Positions 9,126 through 17,879 of a stretch of 64,000 nucleotides of DNA are shown piece by piece. The stretch is from Mesoflavibacter sp. GTDB taxonomy: Bacteria; Pseudomonadota; Alphaproteobacteria; UBA8366; Aestuariispiraceae. Position numbers and translations under genes: made by a program. The notes beneath the pieces were generated by a model that saw nothing but the letters and a program-made list of their open reading frames with translations, ran no database searches and had not been told where the DNA came from. The stretch's first letter is position 1. Each line of letters starts with the position of its first letter. The stretch spans positions 1,798,001 to 1,862,000 of the forward strand of contig CP051228.1 in NCBI GenBank assembly GCA_017792345.1, written 5' to 3'.

Positions 9126-10649
9126 CTACCGGGCGAAACGGACCGCGATGAACTTCTTGCTGTCGCCGCGCAGCACTTTCAGCAGGACCGAGGACCGGCC
9201 GGCATCAAGCGCCGTCTTGACCTCGGTTTCGACTTCGCCCGGCGTGCCGACCTTGTTCTGGTTGACCTCCAGGATGACGTCGCCGCGGCGCAGATCCTTC
9301 TCTTCGGCGTCGGAGCCTTTGGCGACATCGGTGATGATGACGCCGCCGCCCTCGCCGCGGTCCACGCCGAATTCCTCGGCCAGAACGTCGCTCAGCGAGG
9401 CAATTTCCAGACCCAGGGAGTCGAGTTTCTTGACCTGATCGGACTCGCTGCTCTGCGATTCCTGCTCGCCGGTCAGGGAGGCCAGATCGATTTTCTCGCG
9501 CTGGCCCAGCGTCGGGGTCAGGTCGACCTCCTTGCCGTTCCGCCAGACGACCACGTCCACCGGCTCGTCGACGGCGGCATTGGCCACCAAACGCAGCAAT
9601 TCGCGGGTATCGGAAACCGGCTTGCCGTCGAAGCTGACGATGATGTCGCCGGCCTGGAACCCGGCATCCGCCGCCGGGCCGCCGTCATGCACGGTCGAGA
9701 TCAGCGCGCCCTTGGCCGTTTCCATGCCCAGGGAGTCGGCAATGTCGTCGGTCACTTCCTGGATCGAAACGCCCAGCCAGCCGCGCCGGGTCGAGCCATA
9801 GGTCAGGATCTGGCTGACGACATTCGCCGCCTGGTTCGACGGGATCGAGAAGCCGATGCCGATCGACCCGCCGGTCTGCGAGAAGATCGCCGTGTTGATA
9901 CCGATCACCTTGCCGTCCATGTTGAACAGCGGACCGCCGGAATTGCCCCGGTTGATCGACGCGTCGGTCTGGATGTAGTCGTCATAGGGACCGCTTTGGA
10001 TGTTGCGGCCGCGCGCCGAGATGATCCCCGCCGTCACCGTACCGCCGAGACCGAGCGGATTGCCGATCGCGACGACCCAGTCGCCGACCCGCGCGGCATC
10101 GGAATCGCCCCAGGGCACTTCCGGAAGGGTCTTGCCTTCGGTGTTGATGCGCAAGACCGCGACATCGGTCGCCGGGTCGGAGCCGACGACTTCCGCGGTA
10201 TATTCGGAATCGTCCTGCAGGATGACTTTCACTTCATCCGCGCCGTCGATGACGTGGTTGTTGGTGATGACGATCCCCGCCGTGCCGTCGATGACGAAGC
10301 CGGACCCCAGGCTCTGCGCCCGGCGCGGCTCTTCGTTCTTATCGCCGCGGCCGAACCGTTCCAGGAACTCTTCCGGGAACGGGCCGGACCGCTGAACCGC
10401 GGTTTCGGACGAGATGTTGACCACCGCCGGCAGCAGCTTTTCCGCCAGATCGGCGAAGCTTTCCGGCGCGCCCCTGGCGAAACCGGGCCGCGCGGCCAGG
10501 AACAAAACCGCCAGGCAGACCGTCATAAGGGTGATCAGGCGAAGCAGGCGGACCTGGTGGGCAGCGGTGTCCGCCGCCAGCGCCCGGGCGCGAGGCTGCG
10601 TCCGGTCCGAGCCGCTGCGATAGCTTTCGGGGTGTCGAAGATGCGTCAT
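9126..10649 (-). CDS. degP: Periplasmic serine protease of the HtrA/DegP (Do) family
   Basis: This 507-residue protease has a hydrophobic export segment at about 37-53 (a long N-terminal cytosolic stretch precedes it), a trypsin-like domain with the triad H132 (NNHVI), D162 (ATDVAVLRI) and S237 in RGNSGGP, and two PDZ domains (about 290-390 and 425-507). The family degrades or refolds misfolded envelope proteins. The 60-residue N-terminal lead with a single hydrophobic segment leaves open whether it is cleaved or stays as a membrane anchor. It is transcribed alone and ends at a strong terminator. Confidence 0.94.
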   Translation of the reverse strand: MTHLRHPESYRSGSDRTQPRARALAADTAAHQVRLLRLITLMTVCLAVLFLAARPGFARGAPESFADLAEKLLPAVVNISSETAVQRSGPFPEEFLERFGRGDKNEEPRRAQSLGSGFVIDGTAGIVITNNHVIDGADEVKVILQDDSEYTAEVVGSDPATDVAVLRINTEGKTLPEVPWGDSDAARVGDWVVAIGNPLGLGGTVTAGIISARGRNIQSGPYDDYIQTDASINRGNSGGPLFNMDGKVIGINTAIFSQTGGSIGIGFSIPSNQAANVVSQILTYGSTRRGWLGVSIQEVTDDIADSLGMETAKGALISTVHDGGPAADAGFQAGDIIVSFDGKPVSDTRELLRLVANAAVDEPVDVVVWRNGKEVDLTPTLGQREKIDLASLTGEQESQSSESDQVKKLDSLGLEIASLSDVLAEEFGVDRGEGGGVIITDVAKGSDAEEKDLRRGDVILEVNQNKVGTPGEVETEVKTALDAGRSSVLLKVLRGDSKKFIAVRFAR

Positions 10650-10870
10650 GGGTTTCCTCTATAGTCTCGCGCGGTGTTGCCGCCGCGTCTCGGGTCGCGG
10701 GTCACGATAGCATGGCCCGTCGGACGTGCATCCGGTTTTCCCGCCGTTCCGTCCCGGACCGGCCAGGCTTGGTCGCGTGTCGGGAATTCTGCGCATTTGC
10801 GATTTGGTGCGCAGGCAGGGGCCCGTCAATAAGCGGCGGGAGCGGAAGACCGCAATGCCACAGTTTCGCC

Positions 10871-12076
10871 TCAATTTCCGGCGGCGCGGGCCAGTTTTCC
10901 GCGCCAAAGCAGCATGGCGAAACACGCGAAAGTGATGACGCCGGACAGGGCGATGGCCCAGGCCATGGGCAGGGCCGACCCGTCGAACCCATGTCCGACC
11001 AGCAACCCGACGCCCGAAGCGATGGCGTATTGGAAGGTGCCGTAGAGGGCCGAGGCCGTCCCCGCCTTCTCCGGATAGGGCGCGACCGCGCCGGCCTGTG
11101 CGTGCGGCAGGACGATGCCCATGCCGATGGCAAACACGACCATCGGGGCCAGGACCGTCACAACGCTTTCCACCCCGGCCAGCAGGAAGAGCAGCATCGC
11201 GAGGCCGCCTAGGGCGTTCAGCGACGCGCCGATGCCGACCGCGCGGCGGCGGTCGTTCATCCTGGATGCCGTCCGTGCGCCGACGATGAATCCCAGCACG
11301 GCGGCCGAAAAGCAGTAGCTGAATTCTGTCGGCTCCAGGCCCAGCACGGTGATGAAGACGAAGCTGGAGCCGGAGATGAAGGCGAACAGGCCGGAATAGC
11401 TGCCCGCCGCGCAGAGCGAATAGCTGATGAAGCGCGGATCGACGGTCAGGCTTGCGATGTTGCGCAGGATGCGCCCCGGTGCCGTCGCGGCGGGATCGCG
11501 CATCCGGTTTGTTTCGGTCAGCATCAACGCGCCACCCAGCAGTGCCAGTCCGCCCGCCGCCGACAGCGCGACGAAACAGGCCTGCCAGCCGAAAGCGTCT
11601 GTCAGATAGCCGCCAAGGACCGGTCCGATCAGCGGCGCGATCCCCATCGCGGCGGCGATCTTGGCCAGGACCTTGCCGGCCCCGTCCGGGCCGTGCACGT
11701 CGCGCACGATGGCGCGCACGATGACCTGACCCGCGCAGCCGCCGACCGCCTGCAGGAAGCGGGCGCCGATCAGGACCTCCACGGTCGGTGCCAGGATGCA
11801 GAGGACGGAAGCGACGAAGTAAAGCGCCAGCCCGGCCAGGATCACCGGCCGCCGCCCGAACCGATCCGACAGCGGCCCGTAGATCAACTGCGAGAAGGCG
11901 AAGGCGATCAGATAGACGGATAGGGTGAGCTGGACCGTGGCCACATCGGTGCCGAAGGCGGCCTGGATGCCGGGCAGGGCGGGCAGATACAGATCCGTTG
12001 AAATTGGCCCGACGGCGACGATCAGGACAAGCAGGGCGGTCGCGGCGCCGCCGGCGGGATCGGCGAGGGGTCTCAT
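10871..12076 (-). CDS. Bcr/CflA-family drug-resistance MFS transporter, second of a pair
   Basis: The protein has 401 residues and about 12 helices. Bcr/CflA signatures are clear: the DLYLPALPGIQAAFG segment after helix 1, the GPLSDRFGRRPVILAG loop 2-3 motif A, and the RFLQAVGGCAGQVIVRAIVRD motif in helices 4-5. The family exports drugs, some peptides or sulfonamides by proton antiport. Its start overlaps the stop of the upstream paralogue by four bases (ATGA). The two proteins share the family motifs but are well diverged, so the duplication is not recent. About 220 bases with no recognisable gene separate it from degP. Confidence 0.88.
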   Translation of the reverse strand: MRPLADPAGGAATALLVLIVAVGPISTDLYLPALPGIQAAFGTDVATVQLTLSVYLIAFAFSQLIYGPLSDRFGRRPVILAGLALYFVASVLCILAPTVEVLIGARFLQAVGGCAGQVIVRAIVRDVHGPDGAGKVLAKIAAAMGIAPLIGPVLGGYLTDAFGWQACFVALSAAGGLALLGGALMLTETNRMRDPAATAPGRILRNIASLTVDPRFISYSLCAAGSYSGLFAFISGSSFVFITVLGLEPTEFSYCFSAAVLGFIVGARTASRMNDRRRAVGIGASLNALGGLAMLLFLLAGVESVVTVLAPMVVFAIGMGIVLPHAQAGAVAPYPEKAGTASALYGTFQYAIASGVGLLVGHGFDGSALPMAWAIALSGVITFACFAMLLWRGKLARAAGN

Positions 12077-13260
12077 GTCTTGGGCGGTCCGTTGCGGGTC
12101 AGGAACAGGAACTGGCAGAGCGCGGAAACCGCGACCAGGAGAATGACGACGGACAGAAGCCGCGCCGTCCCGTCATAAAGCGGCTGGACGATCAGGCTGG
12201 TACTGGCGGCGCAGAAGAATTGGAAGAAACCCAGCACCGCCGATGCACTGCCCGCGACGCGCGGGAAGGGGCGCAGGGCTTCCGCCATGCTGCCCGGAAT
12301 GACCATCCCGAAACCGATCGTATAGACGCTCATCGGCGCGATGACGCGCGTCAGGGTCAATTCCCCGGACAAGGCCAGCAGCAACCCGGATCCGGCCAGC
12401 AGAAACCCGCAGCCGAACAGCACGACCTTGCGCGGCCCCCAGCGCGGCACCAGTCGCCCGGCCAGGAAGCTGCCCGTCGCATAGCCCGATACGGTGAAGA
12501 TCATCAGATAGCCGAACGTGTCGGCCCCGATGCCCAACTCGCCGATGAACAGGAAGGGCGCTTCGGTGAAATAGGCGAAGAACCCGGCGAAGGCGAGGCC
12601 GGAAACCAGGACCTGCCCCATGAAGAACGGCGTGCGCAGCAGATGTGCATAGATCCCGAGCAGCCGTCCGGGGCGCAGCGCCTCCGGATTGCGCGTCTCG
12701 TTGGTTTCCTTCAATCGGAAGACGCAGACCGTCAGCAGCCCGATCGCCAAGACGGTCAGCAGGACGAAACTGGCGCGCCAGCCGATATGGGTCTGGATCA
12801 GCCCGCCCAGCATCGGGGCCAGCGCCGGAACCACGGCCAGGGCCGTGCCCAGGATCGCGAAAGCCCCCGCCGCCGACGGGCCGTCGAACATGTCGCGGAC
12901 CACGGCGCGGCCGACCACCGGGCCGACGCAGGCGACGAAGCCCTGCAGAAAACGGCCGGTCTGCAGCGCCTCGATCCCCCAGGCAAAGGCGCAGGCCAGG
13001 CTGACGATTGCATAGAGCACAAGGCCGACCATCAGGACCGGCTTTCGGCCATACCGGTCGGAGAGCGGTCCGAACAGCAATTGCGCGCCGGAAAAGCCCA
13101 GGAAAAACAGCGTCAGCGTCAGTTGGGTTTCGCTGGGCGCGACGGCAAATTCCGCCTGAATTGCGGGCAGGGACGGGACATAGAGCGCCATCGAGGCGAC
13201 GCCCATCGCGACCAGGGCCGTGATCAGCGCAAGGAATCCCGGCGCGATGCGTGTCGCCAT
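12073..13260 (-). CDS. Bcr/CflA-family drug-resistance MFS transporter, first of a pair
   Basis: This 395-residue, 12-helix transporter has MALYVPSLPAIQAEFAVAPS after helix 1, GPLSDRYGRKPVLMVG (motif A) and RFLQGFVACVGPVVGRAVVRD in helices 4-5, all typical of Bcr/CflA. It is the first gene of a two-gene operon with the paralogue at 10871-12076. The substrate cannot be told from the sequence. Two different efflux pumps translated as a coupled pair suggest either two substrates handled together or a hetero-oligomer; neither is shown here. Confidence 0.88.
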   Translation of the reverse strand: MATRIAPGFLALITALVAMGVASMALYVPSLPAIQAEFAVAPSETQLTLTLFFLGFSGAQLLFGPLSDRYGRKPVLMVGLVLYAIVSLACAFAWGIEALQTGRFLQGFVACVGPVVGRAVVRDMFDGPSAAGAFAILGTALAVVPALAPMLGGLIQTHIGWRASFVLLTVLAIGLLTVCVFRLKETNETRNPEALRPGRLLGIYAHLLRTPFFMGQVLVSGLAFAGFFAYFTEAPFLFIGELGIGADTFGYLMIFTVSGYATGSFLAGRLVPRWGPRKVVLFGCGFLLAGSGLLLALSGELTLTRVIAPMSVYTIGFGMVIPGSMAEALRPFPRVAGSASAVLGFFQFFCAASTSLIVQPLYDGTARLLSVVILLVAVSALCQFLFLTRNGPPKT

Positions 13261-13308
13261 GCGGCGCGTCCTTTCCTGTCGTACGAACCGCCGACAGGGG
13301 ACAGTCGG

Positions 13309-14049
13309 TCAGCCGATCCGGTGCAGCCGCGCGCCTTCGGTGCCCAGCCAGTCCCGCGCCGCGCGATACTCCGGATAAACGGAGGCGACGGCGCGCCAGA
13401 AGGCCGGGGAATGATCCATATGGACGAGATGCGCAACCTCGTGGCTAACCACGTAGTCCAGGATCTCCGGCGGCGCAAGGATCAGCCGCCAACTGAAGGA
13501 CAGATCGCCATTGGCGGCGCAGGACCCCCATCGGGTACGCTGGTCACGGATGCTGATCCGGCCCGGCTTGCGGCCCAGCGCCGCCGCCCGTTCCAGCGCC
13601 AGCGGTCGGATTTCCGCGCGCGCCTGCTTCTTCAGGAAATCGGTCAGGCGGCGCGCAAGATGTTCCGCCCCGCCGGTGACGATCAGCGCTCCGTCCTCCG
13701 CCCGAACCAGGCCGCGCGCATCGGGACTATGGACGATGCGATGGTCCTCGCCGCGATAGGGCACGATCCCGTCCGGTGCGAAATCCAGCCTGTCCGGCAG
13801 GCGGTCCAGCGCCTTCAGCGTCCAGCCCGCGTTCCGGTCCAGGAAGCGCAAGGCCTCGCGTTCCGGCACGCCCGGCGGCAGGGTCAGGACCGGCCGTCCC
13901 TGGCTGGCATCGACCGTCAGCTTGATCCGCCGCGCCCGGGGATGGCGGCGCAGCACAATATCGACGCGCCGCCCGTTCAGGTCGACGGTTCGTTCCGTTT
14001 CCTGCGGCCCCTCCGGGGCGCGGTTGGCGATGCTGCGGAAAAAGCCCAT
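13309..14049 (-). CDS. YgjP-like zinc metallopeptidase (DUF45/M48-like)
   Basis: The protein has 246 residues. Its C-terminal half carries ISIRDQRTRWGSCAANGDLSFSWRLILAPPEILDYVVSHEVAHLVHMDHSPAFW. This is the full YgjP/WLM-type signature: RWGSC, then the HEVAH zinc motif and a downstream H-S-x-x-F-W. The N-terminal half contains VDIVLRRHPRARRIKLTVD, also family-typical. The role of these proteins is poorly known; a metal-dependent peptidase or nucleic-acid-linked function has been proposed for relatives. It is followed by the Bcr/CflA pair on the same strand after 48 bases, but a shared job is not evident. Confidence 0.87.
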   Translation of the reverse strand: MGFFRSIANRAPEGPQETERTVDLNGRRVDIVLRRHPRARRIKLTVDASQGRPVLTLPPGVPEREALRFLDRNAGWTLKALDRLPDRLDFAPDGIVPYRGEDHRIVHSPDARGLVRAEDGALIVTGGAEHLARRLTDFLKKQARAEIRPLALERAAALGRKPGRISIRDQRTRWGSCAANGDLSFSWRLILAPPEILDYVVSHEVAHLVHMDHSPAFWRAVASVYPEYRAARDWLGTEGARLHRIG

Positions 14050-14111
14050 GGACGCTGTCTAGCCTGAATCGTGCTTGTCCGGGAAGCGGTTCCGGGATTT
14101 CGGCCGGGCTG

Positions 14112-14585
14112 CTACGCCATGGCGGCCAGTTTTTCGATCGCCTGCGCCCATCCCCCGGCACCGCCGGACTCCGCGGGAACGCCGATATGGGTCATTTTCA
14201 TCCGGGTTTTGCCGCCGACATCCGTCAGTTCGACAATGACTTCGGTGACCGACGGGTGCCCTTCCGGCATTCCCATGCTTTCCGGCGGCACGATGTTCCC
14301 CGCCTCATCGCACAGGCTTTCCGAATAGACGAGGCGGTATGGCCGGTCGACCTCCTTGTATTCGCCGGTGAACCACATCGTCATGGTCCGGTCCGGCATC
14401 TCCATTTTCATACAGATTTTACGACGCCCGCCGACAACCACGTCCATTTCGGCGACCGGGATCGTCATGCCGTTCGGACCGTACCATTGCGCGAACAGGG
14501 CCGGGTCCGTCCACATGTCCCAAACCCGCTCAATCGGTGCCTCCAGCACGCGTTCTATCCGAACCCAATCCATCTCAGCTTTCAT
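14112..14585 (-). CDS. SRPBCC/AHSA1-domain protein partnered with ArsR regulator
   Basis: The 157-residue protein is a single AHSA1 (START-like) domain: MDWVRIERVLEAPIERVWDMWTDP, FAQWYGPNGM, and the FTGEYKEVDRPYRLVYSE and W-A-Q-A-I-E-K-L end. Such domains bind hydrophobic ligands. The frame is open upstream to 14693, but I chose the ATG at 14585 because a GGGGGA ribosome site stands eight bases before it and it overlaps the ArsR gene by only 11 bases. ArsR plus AHSA1 is a recurring bacterial pair, in which the AHSA1 protein is co-transcribed with its regulator. Starts at 14594 or 14573 are also possible. Confidence 0.85.
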   Translation of the reverse strand: MKAEMDWVRIERVLEAPIERVWDMWTDPALFAQWYGPNGMTIPVAEMDVVVGGRRKICMKMEMPDRTMTMWFTGEYKEVDRPYRLVYSESLCDEAGNIVPPESMGMPEGHPSVTEVIVELTDVGGKTRMKMTHIGVPAESGGAGGWAQAIEKLAAMA

Positions 14586-14928
14586 GCTCGTCATCCCCCG
14601 CGTGGGTTTCCTTGTGTTGCAGAACGCTTTCCAACCGGTCGAACCTCGCCTCCCAGATCGATCGATATGCGTCGGCCCAAGACGCCACCGCATTCAGCGG
14701 CTCCGCGTTCAGTTTGCAGGGTCTGTATTGTGCGTTCCGGCCCCTTACGATCAGGCCGGCCCGCTCCAGAACCTTGATATGCCTCGACACGGCGGGAAGG
14801 CTCATGTCGAACGGCGCGGCCAGTTCGTTGACCGTTGCGTCCCCTGCCGCGAGACGCGCCAGCATGGCGCGCCGCGCCGGATGGGCGAGGGCGGCAAAGG
14901 TCTTATCAAGGATACCCGTGTCGGACAT
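14575..14928 (-). CDS. ArsR-family transcriptional regulator
   Basis: The 117-residue winged-helix protein has ALAHPARRAMLARLAAGDATVNELAAPFDMSLPAVSRHIKVLERAGLIVRGRNAQYRPCKL, a standard ArsR DNA-binding domain. It lacks the metal-binding CxC motif of ArsR/SmtB metal sensors, so it belongs to the metal-independent group that usually accompanies AHSA1 genes. A perfect palindrome ten bases upstream of its ATG (14938-14955) is the likely autoregulatory operator. The stop codon lies inside the next gene, so the two are translationally coupled. Confidence 0.92.
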   Translation of the reverse strand: MSDTGILDKTFAALAHPARRAMLARLAAGDATVNELAAPFDMSLPAVSRHIKVLERAGLIVRGRNAQYRPCKLNAEPLNAVASWADAYRSIWEARFDRLESVLQHKETHAGDDEHES

Positions 14929-14937
14929 GCGATGATG

Positions 14938-14955
14938 ATTAACACATTTGTTAAT
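14938..14955. promoter_or_regulatory. ArsR operator candidate (perfect palindrome)
   Basis: ATTAACA-CATT-TGTTAAT is an 18-base perfect inverted repeat in an AT-rich island, ten bases before the ArsR start codon. Its size and symmetry suit a dimeric ArsR protein. Being so close to the start it would cover the promoter or the transcription start of the ArsR-AHSA1 unit. The divergent EamA gene starts 79 bases away and may also be affected. Confidence 0.6.
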
Positions 14956-15033
14956 TAGAAGATACGTTAAATAAGACTTCTATCGATTATCCCGTCGAGA
15001 CAATCCCCGGTTACGGCTATAGGATGCCGCGCC

Positions 15034-15984
15034 ATGACCGTTTCGAGCTCGCGTTCCCCGACATCATCCGGCCTATCGCCGCGTATCGCGCCCCTTGTGC
15101 TGCTGATCCTGGGCAGCCTGTGGGGGCTGAACACGTCGTTGATCAAGCTGGCGGGACTGGAAGGCGTGCCGCCGATCGGCCTGTCGACGCTGCAAATGAG
15201 CGGCGCCGCCGTGATCGTGGTTCTGTTCTGCCGTTGGCGTGGCATCGGTCTGCATTTCGACCGGGCGCATCTGTCCTACTACCTGCATGTCGGTGTTCTC
15301 GGTACGGCCGTGCCCAGCGTCAATCTTGTCAATACGCTGCGCGAATTGCCTGCCGGGGTCATGGTCCTGGCCATCGCCACGGTGCCGCTGCTGACCTATC
15401 TGGGCAGCCTGGCCTTTCGGATGGAACGGTTCGATCTGGGCCGGTTCGCGGGGGTCGTCCTGGGCCTGGCCGGTGTCGCCATGATCGTCCTGCCCAGCAC
15501 CAGCCTGCCGGAGGCGGACGATACAATGTGGTTCCTGATCGGCATGATCACGCCGGTCATGTATTCCTATTCCGCCATCGCGGCCGCCCGGCTGCGCCCG
15601 GAAAACGGCAGTTCGGTCGGCTTGGCGGGCGGCATGCTGATCTGTATCGCGGCCCTGCTCTGGCCCATCGCGGGATTGGCCGGTCAGGTCTACATCCCGA
15701 ATGTGGCGGCTCCGGATCTCGCGGCCTTATGCATCGCTATCGTGACTCTGGTGACGGCGCTGGCCTATTTCCTCTATTTCGAACTGATCCGCGCCATCGG
15801 ACCGGTCAGCATCAGTGTCGTCGGCTATGTCGTCACCCTGACCGGCATGATTTTCGGCATGATCTTCTTCGGCGAAAGCCATTCCGCCTGGGTCTGGGCC
15901 GCCGCGGGCCTGATCTTCGCCGGCCTCGCCCTCGTCAATGGCCGCCAGGCCGCCGGTGCACTGATGAATTCGGTGCGGGGATAG
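15034..15984 (+). CDS. EamA-family (DMT) permease
   Basis: The protein has 316 residues and ten predicted helices arranged as two EamA repeats; the first begins IAPLVLLILGSLWGLNTSLIKLA, the second MITPVMYSYSAIAAARL. The drug/metabolite transporter superfamily mostly exports amino acids, nucleotides or drugs; no substrate can be named. It is divergent from the ArsR-AHSA1 pair and ends in front of a dispersed repeat. Its relation to ArsR control is only positional. Confidence 0.87.
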   Translation: MTVSSSRSPTSSGLSPRIAPLVLLILGSLWGLNTSLIKLAGLEGVPPIGLSTLQMSGAAVIVVLFCRWRGIGLHFDRAHLSYYLHVGVLGTAVPSVNLVNTLRELPAGVMVLAIATVPLLTYLGSLAFRMERFDLGRFAGVVLGLAGVAMIVLPSTSLPEADDTMWFLIGMITPVMYSYSAIAAARLRPENGSSVGLAGGMLICIAALLWPIAGLAGQVYIPNVAAPDLAALCIAIVTLVTALAYFLYFELIRAIGPVSISVVGYVVTLTGMIFGMIFFGESHSAWVWAAAGLIFAGLALVNGRQAAGALMNSVRG

Positions 15985-15994
15985 GCCACCATCC

Positions 15995-16073
15995 GTGTTC
16001 CTGCGAAAGCAGGAACCTTCGCGACAGCTTGCGTGGTGTCGGCCCATAGAAGGCTCCTGCTTCCGCAGGAGCG
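15995..16073. repeat. Dispersed twin-hairpin repeat, copy 2
   Basis: GTTCCTGCGAAAGCAGGAAC at 15997-16016 and GCTCCTGCTTCCGCAGGAGC at 16053-16072 repeat the order, orientation and spacing of the copy at 3029-3107. The first hairpin is identical to copy 1; the second differs at one loop base. The stretch between hairpins differs. It sits between the convergent ends of the EamA gene and the enolase-superfamily gene. Confidence 0.85.
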
Positions 16074-16083
16074 CCGTGGCGGG

Positions 16084-17187
16084 TCATTCGTAAACCGCGA
16101 CAGGGTCGCCCAGGGCGGCCATCACCGGTTCGATCCCCAGGCCCGGCCGGTCGGAAACGATCAGGCATCCGTCGGCAACGGTCGGCGCGCCGGTGGCGAT
16201 TTCGCCGTCATTGTAGTTCTGCAGGTCGGTCGTGTTCAGCAGCATGTCCGGCGGGGTCGAGGCCGCCAGATGGGCGACGGCCGCCGACGCGATCTCGCCG
16301 CCCCAGACATCCTCCACCGTCATCGGCAGGCCGCGCGCGGCGCAGATATCGCGGATCAAGCGCGCCTTGGTCAGCCCGCCCTGCTTGGCGATCTTCACGC
16401 AGACCGTGTCGCAGGCATCGTCGGCAATGGCGCGGAACAAGTCGTCGGCGGTCTTGATCGCCTCATCCAGTTTCAGCACATGGGACGTCCGGCGGCGCAC
16501 CGACAGGCAATCGTCATAGCTGTCGCAAGGCTGTTCGAAGGTCAGGGACAGCTCTCTCGTTTCGTGGGCGAAACGAAGGGCCTGGTCCCGGCGCCACCCG
16601 CGATTGGCATCCGCGATCAGGGATTCCCCGGGCCGCAGCAGCGCGGCGACCGAGTGGACCCGCGCGGCTTCCGCCGACGGATCGCCGCCGACTTTCATCT
16701 GGAAGTACCGGAAGCCCTGGGCCCGAAAATCGGCCAGCCGCGCGTCCAGATCGTCATGGGGCGGCTGCGGGATGGTCCGGAAAATCGGCATTGCGTCTGA
16801 TCGACGTCCGCCCAGCAGCAAATGGCAGGGCACGCCCAGCGCCCATCCGGCCAGATCCCAGCAGGCGACGTCGATGGCGGATTTGGCATAGGCATGACCG
16901 TGCAGCCAGCGGTCCATCTCGGCATCCACCGCCGCCGGATTGCGCGGATCGAGCCCCAGCAGATGCGGTGCCAGTTCCGCGACGACCGCCGGGATGCCCT
17001 TGTCATGGGCGGGCAGGTAGAAGGCGACCATCGGCGCGCTCTCGCCCCAGCCGGTCAGGCCGCTGTCGCTGTCCAGCGCCACGACATGGGCTGTCCCGGC
17101 ATGCATCTCGAACCCCTTGCCCCAACGCCAGGGCCCGCCCTTGATGGGCAGCGGCGCGGCAAAAAGGCGGATGCGGGCGATTTTCAT
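16084..17187 (-). CDS. Mandelate racemase/muconate lactonizing enzyme-family protein
   Basis: This is a 367-residue enolase-superfamily enzyme. It has the capping domain, then YFQMKVGG with the catalytic lysine on strand 2, three metal ligands in IADANRGW, FEQPC and KLDEAI, and the opposite lysine in VCVKIAKQGGLTKA. Two lysines facing each other suit racemases/epimerases or dehydratases acting on amino-acid-like or sugar acids. The ring around the active site resembles the hydroxyproline (betaine) epimerase group, but I cannot fix the substrate. The frame is open upstream to 17268; I chose ATG 17187 (MKIARIRLFAAPLPIKGG) because a GAAGG site precedes it and the family starts this way. Confidence 0.87.
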   Translation of the reverse strand: MKIARIRLFAAPLPIKGGPWRWGKGFEMHAGTAHVVALDSDSGLTGWGESAPMVAFYLPAHDKGIPAVVAELAPHLLGLDPRNPAAVDAEMDRWLHGHAYAKSAIDVACWDLAGWALGVPCHLLLGGRRSDAMPIFRTIPQPPHDDLDARLADFRAQGFRYFQMKVGGDPSAEAARVHSVAALLRPGESLIADANRGWRRDQALRFAHETRELSLTFEQPCDSYDDCLSVRRRTSHVLKLDEAIKTADDLFRAIADDACDTVCVKIAKQGGLTKARLIRDICAARGLPMTVEDVWGGEIASAAVAHLAASTPPDMLLNTTDLQNYNDGEIATGAPTVADGCLIVSDRPGLGIEPVMAALGDPVAVYE

Positions 17188-17295
17188 GGCGAACCTTCGC
17201 GTCTGAAACGAATGCCCGACCTTAGCCGTCCGGTTGCAGTGTTGAAAAGCATGCGGATCGACTACCATCCCGGCAATTCAAGGAGGGTATGCGCC

Positions 17296-17850
17296 ATGCT
17301 GCTGAAACGCGACGAGTTGGAGGCGATCCGCGACGGTCGGCTAACTTCCGTTCATCGGGTCTGGCGCCGGCCGACGGTGAAGGCCGGCGGAACGCTGAAC
17401 ACGCGGATCGGGCAATTGGCCATCGACGCCGTGACGCCGGTGGACCCGGCCTCCCTGCCCGAGGCGGTTCAGGCGCCACTGGCCGGGCGCGCGGGGCAGG
17501 CCTATCGCATCGACCTGCACCTCGCCGGGCCGGATCCGCGCGTCGCTCTGCGGGAGGATTCCGACCTGACGGCAGAGGATATCGCAGCAATCCGGGCAAA
17601 ACTGGCGCGGCTGGACGGGGCCTCGGCCCGCGGTCCCTGGACGATGGACGCGCTGTCCCGCATCGCGCGGCAGCCGGGCGTGGTCGCCAAGCAACTGGCG
17701 ACGGAGGCGGGGGTCGAACGCGACCGGTTCAAGACCGATATCCGCAAGCTGAAGGCGATGGGCCTGACCGTCAGCCTGGAGGTCGGCTACCGCCTGTCGC
17801 CGCGCGGCGCGGCCTTTCTGGCGGCTTCCCTTTCCGGGAATGAGGACTAG
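17296..17850 (+). CDS. ASCH-like domain protein with C-terminal helical/winged-helix part
   Basis: The 184-residue protein begins MLLKRDELEAIRDGRLTSVHRVWRRPTVKAGGTLNTRIGQLAI, the start of a small family usually annotated as ASCH (PUA-like, RNA-binding) proteins, and continues AYRIDLHLAGPDPRVALRE. The second half (about 120-184) looks like a helix-turn-helix: ARQPGVVAKQLATEAGVERDRFKTDIRKLKAMGLT. AAGGAGG precedes the ATG by nine bases. An in-frame extension upstream exists but is antisense to the neighbouring gene. It lies 29 bases before the exonuclease-ligase genes, so it may belong to the same repair unit. Exact role unknown. Confidence 0.75.
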   Translation: MLLKRDELEAIRDGRLTSVHRVWRRPTVKAGGTLNTRIGQLAIDAVTPVDPASLPEAVQAPLAGRAGQAYRIDLHLAGPDPRVALREDSDLTAEDIAAIRAKLARLDGASARGPWTMDALSRIARQPGVVAKQLATEAGVERDRFKTDIRKLKAMGLTVSLEVGYRLSPRGAAFLAASLSGNED

Positions 17851-17879
17851 CTTCCCGCCGATGGAAGCGTGGAGTTGTG

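Noticed and set aside
10650-10870. Small gene or regulator between degP and the MFS gene
   Set aside because: Short frames there lack ribosome sites and family resemblance; a TATAGA box before degP lacks a matching -35.
11998-14067. A 689-codon open frame on the plus strand
   Set aside because: It lies opposite the two Bcr/CflA transporters and the YgjP-like gene; its translation is Q/R-rich with no recognisable domain.
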